12,852 nt of DNA from Gemmatimonadales bacterium (GTDB lineage Bacteria; Gemmatimonadota; Gemmatimonadetes; Gemmatimonadales; GWC2-71-9): positions 1-12,852 of the forward strand of contig JAICPP010000082.1 of the NCBI GenBank assembly GCA_025929805.1. The letters are read 5' to 3'. Positions 8,044 through 12,706 of the stretch are shown here, in pieces. Below the pieces are notes generated by a model that was not told where the DNA came from, did no database searches, and saw only the letters and a list, made by a program, of their open reading frames with translations. Numbering within the stretch: position 1 is the first letter of the stretch; each line of letters begins with the position of its first letter. The position numbers and the translations under genes were made by a program.

Positions 8044-8347
8044 CCGAATCCTGCGCGATCGGCGGGACTGGACTGAGCCCCTCTGGCTTCAAGCGCCTGA
8101 CAACCGCCCCCACCCACCTTGCGCTCAGCCCTCGGGGCTCAGTCCAGTCCCGCCGGTTCTTATCAGCGACTCGAGCGGAGGTCGAGCCGATGCGAGCCAA
8201 CCCAACCGGCTTGGGCCGTGGTTCGGGATCGTTCTCGGGGACGCCATCCGGCTGCGGCTCGGGCCGGGGCGGAGGGTCAGGACGTCGCTTCGGATCGCCG
8301 GGCTCGGGAAACGGCCTCGGGTGAGGCTCGGGCTGAGGGATAGTCAT
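8036..8347 (-). CDS. Proline-rich small ORF after the isomerase gene (doubtful)
   Basis: A 103-codon ORF starting three bases after the stop of the isomerase gene on the same strand. The first ~50 residues alternate Pro with Glu, Arg, Asp or Gln (start MTIPQPEPHPRPFPEPGDP). The rest reads through the inverted repeat and ends eight bases inside the SulP gene on the opposite strand. There is no signal peptide, no known domain and no clear Shine-Dalgarno. It may be a real low-complexity protein or a chance ORF in a GC-rich repeat-like stretch; if real, the C-terminal half is probably repeat-derived. Confidence 0.28.
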   Translation of the reverse strand: MTIPQPEPHPRPFPEPGDPKRRPDPPPRPEPQPDGVPENDPEPRPKPVGLARIGSTSARVADKNRRDWTEPRGLSARWVGAVVRRLKPEGLSPVPPIAQDSVT

Positions 8348-8350
8348 CGC
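8044..8350. other. Gap between convergent units, with inverted repeat and proline-rich ORF
   Basis: This 307-bp stretch lies between the SulP stop (plus) and the isomerase stop (minus). It has two halves. Bases 8060-8155 are a long inverted repeat. Bases 8200-8347 are a GC-rich stretch with the recurring word GGCTCGGG that reads on the minus strand as a proline-rich peptide. No RNA gene or T-tract terminator is visible. Confidence 0.7.
8060..8155. repeat. 22-bp perfect inverted repeat around a 52-nt centre
   Basis: The arm 8060-8081 (starts CGGCGGGACTGG) is the exact reverse complement of 8134-8155 (ends CCAGTCCCGCCG). The 52-nt centre contains a further small pair (AGCGC 8092-8096 with GCGCT 8121-8125). 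It lies between two convergent genes, so a bidirectional terminator is plausible, but neither side has a T-run. A small palindromic mobile or REP/MITE-like unit is the other reading; I see no target-site duplication beside it. Confidence 0.8.
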
Positions 8351-9166
8351 TTAGAATCGTAAAGTGTGCAGGTAATCGTAGCTGGCGCGAACCGAGGCTA
8401 ACGGATCGCGGGGCTGGTCGTGCTCCACAAAGAAGTGGCGCAGACCGGCCTTTTCACGCTGTCGCAGGATTCGAGGGAAGTCGAGCCGGCCCCGTCCCAC
8501 TTCGGTCACCTGATTACGCTGGTCCATGTCCTTGAGGTGGCAGAGCCGGAAGCGGCTAGGATGGGCGGCGAAGTACCGAAGTGGGTCCCGCCCCGCCTTG
8601 GCCATCCAGTAGAGATCCACCTCGAACCAGACCAGGGATGGATCGGTCTCCGCCAAGAGCACATCGTAGGGCACGATCCCGCCGAGCGGCCGAAACTCGA
8701 AATCGTGGTTGTGATAGGCGACAGACAAGCCACGTGCCCGGGCCGCTTCACCGGCGCGGTTGAGCAATGCCGCCACTTGGCGAAACGCGTCCACCGATCG
8801 GCGCTGCCAGAGTGGGAGCGAGGCCTGGATCAGATAGCGATGACCCACCTGGGCGGCGGCATCGAAGAGCCGATCCAGCTTCCCGTCCAATAGGGGAACG
8901 TGGGCTGCCGGCGCGTTCAGTCCCAGGTCATCCAGCCAGCTGCGCAGCTCCTTTGGCCGAACGCCGTGGTATCCGGCGAATTCGACCTCCGAGTATCCCA
9001 TTCGCGCCACCGACTCGAGAGTAGCCCGGGCGTTCGCCTCCATGAGCTTGCGCACGGTGTACAGCTGGAGTCCAATGCGGTCCAGGTGCCGCGACCCGAG
9101 CGTCCGCGTAGCCATGGATCCCAGTGTCCCGAGCGTAGCCAACTCCAGAAAATCCCTGCGCTTCAC
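8351..9166 (-). CDS. Tat-exported sugar phosphate isomerase/epimerase-like TIM-barrel protein
   Basis: A 271-aa protein of the xylose-isomerase-like TIM-barrel (AP_endonuc_2) superfamily. It starts with a twin-arginine signal: KRRDFLELATLGTLGSMA fits RRxFL followed by a hydrophobic stretch, so a folded periplasmic enzyme is expected. Likely metal and active-site positions lie in YHNHDFEF, WFEVDLYWM, LCHLKDMD and FVEHDQP, which give the His/Glu/Asp set usual for this fold. The start is GTG at 9166, with GAGAG just upstream; it falls 14 bp after the DUF6624 stop and places the Tat motif at the very N-terminus. A longer reading to 9436 would run through the neighbour and is rejected. The family is sure; the sugar or inositol substrate is not known. 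Confidence 0.9.
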   Translation of the reverse strand: MKRRDFLELATLGTLGSMATRTLGSRHLDRIGLQLYTVRKLMEANARATLESVARMGYSEVEFAGYHGVRPKELRSWLDDLGLNAPAAHVPLLDGKLDRLFDAAAQVGHRYLIQASLPLWQRRSVDAFRQVAALLNRAGEAARARGLSVAYHNHDFEFRPLGGIVPYDVLLAETDPSLVWFEVDLYWMAKAGRDPLRYFAAHPSRFRLCHLKDMDQRNQVTEVGRGRLDFPRILRQREKAGLRHFFVEHDQPRDPLASVRASYDYLHTLRF

Positions 9167-9180
9167 AAGACTCTCATTGT

Positions 9181-9786
9181 CTAATAACGCCAGCCAACCT
9201 CCCGGCACCACGCCTCCAGCTCGCGCTGACGGGCACTCCAGTCCGCCGGAGGCCGATCGGGTCCATCTGTCACAGCGGCTTGCCGGGCGCGAACCTCGTG
9301 TGCTAGTGGACCCAGTCCCACCTCTTTCCTGCGAGCATCGACACCATCCGGCTCTTCTACCGGTAGCGGACTCATCTGACCTTCGGCGTCCCAGTCGAAC
9401 TGGGTGCCATACCGCTGGGGCCTTCCCTCGAAGCAACGGATCCTGTCTTCCAGCATCGCGGCATACAGGGCAGGGACATCACCCCGCCGAGCAGCGGCTT
9501 GGAGCGCCGCCAGTGCGCGCCGCTGGAGGGTGGGCTGGGCGATGGCGTGCTGAGCGATCAGCCAGGCCGCTTTGGCTCCTTCTCTGCCGACCTGGGGCTC
9601 GCCGGGCCAGCCCAGAGTATCGAAAATGCCGGCCAGGCGAGCGGCATTGGCATCGTGCATGGCACGCATCCGCGGGTCGTATCCCCGGAACAGAGATCCA
9701 TCCGCTTCGAGCTCGGCCCTGAGCCGAAGGTCGTTCTCCGCCATGGCGAGAAGCTGGGTGCGGACGGCAGCCCAGACGTCGGTCAC
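9181..9786 (-). CDS. DUF6624-family protein
   Basis: A 201-aa, mostly helical protein of unknown function. The segment with GWPGEPQVGREGAKAAWLI, then AQHA, AMLEDRIRCFEGRPQRYGTQF, and PVEEPDGVDARRKEVGLGPL matches the DUF6624 pattern (GKEGA-x-AAWLL-x-QHA, LEDR-x-x-x-EGKPQ-x-YGTQF, PIEDPENVD-x-RR). No catalytic residue set is known. There is no signal peptide, so a cytoplasmic location is expected. The start is GTG 9786, five bases after the lipoprotein stop, with GGAG in the end of that gene as ribosome binding site. The C-terminal ~30 residues (after AAVTDG) extend past the recognisable domain. Confidence 0.82.
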   Translation of the reverse strand: MTDVWAAVRTQLLAMAENDLRLRAELEADGSLFRGYDPRMRAMHDANAARLAGIFDTLGWPGEPQVGREGAKAAWLIAQHAIAQPTLQRRALAALQAAARRGDVPALYAAMLEDRIRCFEGRPQRYGTQFDWDAEGQMSPLPVEEPDGVDARRKEVGLGPLAHEVRARQAAVTDGPDRPPADWSARQRELEAWCREVGWRY

Positions 9787-9791
9787 GGCCG

Positions 9792-10151
9792 CTACTCCAG
9801 CCCGCCGCCATATAGACCAACAACGATCCACAGCGCCGTGGTCCCAAGGATCAGACCAGTAGTCCGCAATCCGTCCACCCACTGGCGCTCGAGCAGCTGC
9901 AGATGTTCCAACGGAAACTTCAGGGTATCGCCGGCGGACCTGCCAAACAGAGTGTCCGATCGAAGGTACGGCTCGACCAGTAGGGTCTTGTATCCGCCAG
10001 CAGGAGTGACTCGGAGGGAAGAGGGCAGTCGCTGCTGTTTCCCAGGTGATGGGGCCGGATAGGGTTCCCAGTAGGTGCAGGACCACACGAGAAGAAGCAT
10101 CGAGGTGGCCAGGAGCCATTGCCGGTGTTGCCGCTTCATGGCGCGGGGCAT
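9792..10151 (-). CDS. Small lipoprotein with C-terminal membrane helix
   Basis: A predicted lipoprotein of 119 aa from ATG 10151, or 115 aa from ATG 10139. The signal is positively charged (KRQHRQ), hydrophobic (WLLATSMLLL) and ends in VWSC, a lipobox-like site with an unusual Trp at -2. A central part (LPSSLRVTPAGGYKTLLVEP, then RSDTL and LKFPLEHLQLLE) looks like a small beta-rich domain seen in short Gemmatimonadota proteins that I recall but cannot name. The C-terminus (TGLILGTTALWIVVGLYG) is one membrane-helix-like stretch. The start is uncertain because neither ATG has a clear Shine-Dalgarno. The neighbours lie 10 bp upstream and 5 bp downstream, on the same strand. Function unknown. Confidence 0.72.
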   Translation of the reverse strand: MPRAMKRQHRQWLLATSMLLLVWSCTYWEPYPAPSPGKQQRLPSSLRVTPAGGYKTLLVEPYLRSDTLFGRSAGDTLKFPLEHLQLLERQWVDGLRTTGLILGTTALWIVVGLYGGGLE

Positions 10152-10161
10152 TGATACGTAC

Positions 10162-10431
10162 TTAGCGATCGTAGGGCCCGGTAGTGCGCGGTGCGTTGGG
10201 TGCCTGCTCGTCGAGTGATTGGCGATATCTCACGCACCCGCGGATGAACTCCGGCCACTCCGGCACCGTCGGCAGCGGATCCTGCTTCTCCGGCAGGAGG
10301 CCCCACAGCGCCGGATGATGCCAGCAAAGCTCGTGGCCGGTGCTGTCTCGATGAGCGCGAATGCCGGCCCGAAGCTTCCTGACTTCCGCGGTGAGTTGCT
10401 CACGCGACATTCCTTCCAGATCTTCGTCCAT
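10162..10431 (-). CDS. Conserved small protein of unknown function (89 aa)
   Basis: An 89-aa protein with a helical, charged N-terminus (SREQLTAEVRKLRAGIRAHR, coiled-coil-like), then GHELCWHHPALWGLLPEK, PEWPEFIRGCVRYRQSLDEQ and a polar tail. I recall near-identical short hypothetical proteins in unrelated soil bacteria; this is memory, not a search. The dense Cys/His/Trp core (C-W-H-H and a second Cys) could bind a metal, but this is inference. AGGAG stands four bases before ATG 10431, a strong start. It is 20 bp downstream of the SnoaL-like gene and 10 bp upstream of the lipoprotein, in a shared operon. Confidence 0.8.
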   Translation of the reverse strand: MDEDLEGMSREQLTAEVRKLRAGIRAHRDSTGHELCWHHPALWGLLPEKQDPLPTVPEWPEFIRGCVRYRQSLDEQAPNAPRTTGPYDR

Positions 10432-10451
10432 GCGTCTCCTACTGTAGCAAG

Positions 10452-10853
10452 CTACGGCTCGAAGGAATGCTGGAAGGTGGTCTTGGTGGCCTCCGGTGCC
10501 TCGTCCTTGAGAGTGACTTGATAGGTGACCAGGCGTCGGATCCTGCCGTTTTCCATCTCGAAGGCGTCACAGAATACCGCATTGAGAAAGCCGCCGTGCT
10601 TCCAGGCCACCCGAACGGTCCCCTCCGCAATGACCACATCGTCCTCCTCGATCATCCGGGTGATCTTTACCATCGGATTTCCGGTGAATGCATCGTTCTG
10701 GATCTCTTTATCGAAGGCGTCTTTCCCGAAGAGGTGGAAGGTGCCTGGCATCAGCCACTCGACATCGTCGGTCAGGCATGACAGAATCCGGGCGTGATCG
10801 CTCTGGTTAAAGCCTTCGATATACTTTTGGACCGTCTGCTTGTTCCGGCTCAT
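10452..10853 (-). CDS. SnoaL/NTF2-like protein
   Basis: A 133-aa protein of the NTF2-like/SnoaL-like cone-shaped alpha+beta fold. The N-terminal helix pair (QTVQKYIEGFNQSDHARILS), CLTDDVEWLMPG, the loop with GKDAFDKEI, and the sheet strands VIAEGTVRVAWKHGGFLNAV and RIRRLVTYQV follow the usual order. Members range from ketosteroid isomerases to binding proteins; a function cannot be assigned. The start is ATG 10853 (MSRNKQ); the longer reading to 10928 would run across the start of the divergent gene. It is the first gene of the minus-strand operon. Confidence 0.85.
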   Translation of the reverse strand: MSRNKQTVQKYIEGFNQSDHARILSCLTDDVEWLMPGTFHLFGKDAFDKEIQNDAFTGNPMVKITRMIEEDDVVIAEGTVRVAWKHGGFLNAVFCDAFEMENGRIRRLVTYQVTLKDEAPEATKTTFQHSFEP

Positions 10854-10871
10854 AGATCGCTGGCCTTGAAG

Positions 10872-10900
10872 AATATGAGACAAACCGATAGAGACGTCAT
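10872..10900 (-). promoter_or_regulatory. Candidate sigma-70-like promoter for the minus-strand operon
   Basis: On the minus strand ATGACG (10900-10895), a 17-bp spacer, and CATATT (10877-10872) each match the -35 and -10 consensus at four of six positions. Transcription would begin close to 10865, about 12 bases before the SnoaL-like ATG. The -10 overlaps the start codon of the divergent GNAT gene. Confidence 0.28.
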
Positions 10901-11177
10901 ACCGGTCGAGCACGACCAACAGACTCATCGATTCCTGGCCCGGTTGCCTTCCGGAACGGCCGTGCTCGCCTATTTGCCTGCTGGCCCGGGGCTGTTAGAA
11001 CTGTACAGCACCTACGTGCCGGCGCCAGATCGGGGCCGCGGCATAGGCGGCCGACTGGTGGAAACGGCGCTGGGCTACGCGCGGGCGGAGGGCATGCGGG
11101 TGATTCCCACGTGCTGGTATACCGCACAATGGATTCGGGAGCATCCTGACAGCGCGGATCTGCTGGCAACACGATAA
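10875..11177 (+). CDS. Small GNAT N-acetyltransferase, YidJ/Acetyltransf_CG type
   Basis: A 100-aa single-domain GNAT. The acetyl-CoA pyrophosphate loop RGRGIGG lies at residues 53-59, preceded by LLELYSTYVPAPD and followed by LVETALGYARAEGMRVIPTC and an IREHP element. This fits the short COG2388/YidJ-type family (about 90-100 aa) rather than full-length GNATs. The acceptor is unknown. The start is ATG 10875, with GAAGA a few bases before; an open frame continues upstream to 10794, but it would lie antisense within the SnoaL-like gene and exceed family length. A TATACT -10-like hexamer at 10820-10825 could serve it, with a poor -35. Confidence 0.85.
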   Translation: MRQTDRDVIPVEHDQQTHRFLARLPSGTAVLAYLPAGPGLLELYSTYVPAPDRGRGIGGRLVETALGYARAEGMRVIPTCWYTAQWIREHPDSADLLATR

Positions 11178-11188
11178 CCTTGGGAAGC

Positions 11189-11204
11189 GCTCGGAATCCC
11201 GAGC
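11189..11204 (+). repeat. 6-bp hairpin between the GNAT and Rossmann genes
   Basis: GCTCGG-AATC-CCGAGC is a perfect stem with a 4-nt loop, 12 bases after the GNAT stop. No T-run follows, so a terminator is only a weak possibility; a leader hairpin for the next gene is another. Confidence 0.3.
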
Positions 11205-11250
11205 CGGCATGCGCGTCAGTGCGATTGCAGCCCGTCGTAAGGAGGAAAAC

Positions 11251-11940
11251 ATGAGAATCGGCATCATCGGCGCAGGCCAGATCGGAGGGACGCTGGCTCG
11301 CCGCTTCACTACATGGGGACACGAGGTCTGCATCGCCAACTCGCGGGGGCCGGCGTCACTGGCCGGGCTCGCCCAGGAGACCGGCGCTAAACCGGTTACG
11401 GTCGAAGAAGCTGCCCGGGCCGGTGAAGTGGTCATCGTGACCATTCCCATGAAGAACATTCCACGGCTCCCCTCTGGGTTGTTCGATGGCGTGCCCGCGA
11501 ACGTGGCCGTCGTGGACACCGGCAACTACTATCCGCAGCAGCGGGATGGACGGATCGACGAGATCGAGGATGGCATGGCGGAGAGCCGGTGGGTGTCCCG
11601 GCGGCTCGACCGCGCGGTGGTCAAAGCGTTCAATAACATTTACGCCCGGCATCTGCTCGAGCGGGGGAAACCGAGAGGGGCTCCGGGGCGTATTGCCCTG
11701 CCGGTGGCGGGTGACGACCGGCTCGCCAAGGAGATTGTCATCCGGCTGCTGGACCAGCTCGGGTTCGACGGAGTCGATGCCGGCAGTCTGGACGAGTCCT
11801 GGCGGCAACAGCCGGGGACACCGGTCTACGGAACCGACCTCGATGCCACCGAGGTGCGGAAGGCACTGGAGGAGGCTAAACCAGAGCGTGGCGCTGCTTT
11901 CCGAGCGAAAACGGGAAGCCCGACCGGCGCGACGCGGTGA
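11251..11940 (+). CDS. F420-dependent NADP oxidoreductase-like protein
   Basis: A 229-aa Rossmann protein of the F420-dependent NADP reductase (NADP_oxidored_F420, pfam03807) type. The nucleotide loop is GIIGAGQIGGTLA at the N-terminus (G7-x-G9-x-x-G12). NSRGP after the second strand fits NADP binding, and VVIVTIPMKNI, VVDTGNYYP and VVKAFNNI follow the family order. Known members transfer hydride between F420 and NADP; many bacterial relatives are annotated only as NADPH-dependent reductases, so the cofactor is open here. ATG 11251 follows a perfect AAGGAGG (11239-11245) with five bases between, so the upstream in-frame start at 11209 is rejected. It lies 73 bp after the GNAT gene and 89 bp before the VOC gene. 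Confidence 0.88.
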   Translation: MRIGIIGAGQIGGTLARRFTTWGHEVCIANSRGPASLAGLAQETGAKPVTVEEAARAGEVVIVTIPMKNIPRLPSGLFDGVPANVAVVDTGNYYPQQRDGRIDEIEDGMAESRWVSRRLDRAVVKAFNNIYARHLLERGKPRGAPGRIALPVAGDDRLAKEIVIRLLDQLGFDGVDAGSLDESWRQQPGTPVYGTDLDATEVRKALEEAKPERGAAFRAKTGSPTGATR

Positions 11941-12029
11941 AGGCGCACAAAGCGGAAGAGGCGGCAGGAGCGGAAAGATCGGACGCAGTTACCGACCTGA
12001 CCGCATAACTCACGTGAAGGAGAACCATC
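11941..12029 (+). repeat. Degenerate purine-rich short repeat after the Rossmann gene
   Basis: Between the two genes, 11950-11990 contains recurring GCGGAA/GCGGCAG words at 8-10-bp steps, resembling a decayed version of the octamer arrays at 12563-12706. The Shine-Dalgarno of the next gene (AAGGAG, 12017-12022) ends the gap. No terminator hairpin is visible. Confidence 0.35.
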
Positions 12030-12554
12030 ATGGCTACCACACGACCCATTACTCCCTGTTTATGGTTCGATACCGAAGCCGAAGAGGCGGCGCGGTTCTA
12101 CACCAGCATCTTCAAGAACTCGAAAATCGGGACCATCTCTCGGTATACCGAAGCCGGCCGTGAGGTGCACGGGAGGCCCGCTGGATCGGTTATGACGGTG
12201 GAGTTCGAGCTGAACGGTCAACCGTTCACCGCTCTCAACGGCGGCCCGCAGTTCAAGTTCAACGAGGCGATCTCGTTCCAGATCATGTGCAAGGACCAGG
12301 CGGAGGTGGACCACTACTGGAACAAGCTCTCCCAGGGCGGCGACCCCAACGCGCAGCAGTGCGGCTGGCTGAAGGACAAGTACGGTCTGTCCTGGCAGGT
12401 GGTGCCCACGGTGTTGCTGGACATGCTGACCGATTCCAACCGGGAGAAGTCGGATCGCGCCATGGAGGCGTTGCTCCAAATGAAGAAGCTGGACATCGCA
12501 GCATTGGAGCGGGCCTATGAAGGAAGGACTCCGGTAGGGAGCGGGAGGCGATAG
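12030..12554 (+). CDS. PhnB-type VOC-fold protein (3-demethylubiquinone-9 methyltransferase-like domain)
   Basis: A 174-aa VOC (glyoxalase/bleomycin resistance fold) protein of the PhnB/PF06983 type. ITPCLWFDTEAEEAARFYTS, FKNSKIG, the strand VMTVEFELNGQPFTALNGGP and CGWLKDKYGLSWQVVPTVL are diagnostic. Despite the family name these are not proven methyltransferases; most are uncharacterised. AAGGAG seven bases before ATG 12030 fixes the start. The C-terminal tail (GRTPVGSGRR) is low in complexity and ends inside the GGCGATAGG repeat motif, so the last few residues may be repeat-derived. Confidence 0.9.
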   Translation: MATTRPITPCLWFDTEAEEAARFYTSIFKNSKIGTISRYTEAGREVHGRPAGSVMTVEFELNGQPFTALNGGPQFKFNEAISFQIMCKDQAEVDHYWNKLSQGGDPNAQQCGWLKDKYGLSWQVVPTVLLDMLTDSNREKSDRAMEALLQMKKLDIAALERAYEGRTPVGSGRR

Positions 12555-12562
12555 GGACAGTC

Positions 12563-12594
12563 GGACAGGCGGACAGGCGGACAGGCGGACAGGC
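12563..12594. repeat. Tandem octamer GGACAGGC, four perfect copies
   Basis: Four head-to-tail copies of GGACAGGC at 12563, 12571, 12579 and 12587, with a partial fifth (GGA) and a degenerate unit before the first. It begins nine bases after the VOC stop. Copy number is likely to vary by slippage. Confidence 0.9.
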
Positions 12595-12616
12595 GGAGGT
12601 CGTCCATTGCCTTGCT

Positions 12617-12649
12617 GGATTGCGTGGGCGCTCTCGGCCTCGCAATGAC
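12617..12649. repeat. Degenerate copy of a CATTGCGAGG-type palindromic repeat
   Basis: The minus strand reads GTCATTGCGAGG at one end and CGCAATCC at the other, 33 bp in all, with ATTGCG/CGCAAT (12619-12624 and 12641-12646) as the paired ends. This resembles the interspersed repeat family I recall from several unrelated bacteria (GTCATTGCGAGG, a variable middle, GCAATC). The match is from memory. Confidence 0.45.
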
Positions 12650-12674
12650 TGCATAGGTTGACGGTCCGCCTCCC

Positions 12675-12706
12675 CCGCCTCTCCGCCTCTCCGTCTCTCC
12701 GTCCTA
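12675..12706. repeat. Tandem octamer CCGCCTCT, two perfect and two variant copies
   Basis: CCGCCTCT at 12675 and 12683, CCGTCTCT at 12691 and CCGTCCTA at 12699; a related CCGCCTCC is at 12666. On the minus strand the unit reads AGAGGCGG. It directly follows the kinase remnant in that direction. Confidence 0.85.

Noticed and set aside
9167..9436. N-terminal extension of the isomerase-like protein
   Set aside because: It would overlap the DUF6624 gene and displace the Tat signal from the N-terminus.
9787..10119. N-terminal extension of the DUF6624 protein across the lipoprotein gene
   Set aside because: Out-of-frame reading of the lipoprotein gene; the GTG at 9786 has a GGAG site and fits operon spacing.
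10444..10455. GTAGC-AA-GCTAC inverted repeat near the SnoaL-like stop
   Set aside because: Only 5 bp with a 2-nt loop and no T-run; too short to call a terminator.
10794..10874. Upstream extension of the GNAT protein
   Set aside because: Lies antisense in the SnoaL-like gene and exceeds the usual length of this short GNAT family.
12563..12706. Possible CRISPR array because of regular short repeats
   Set aside because: Units are 8 bp and contiguous, with no spacers and no cas genes nearby.
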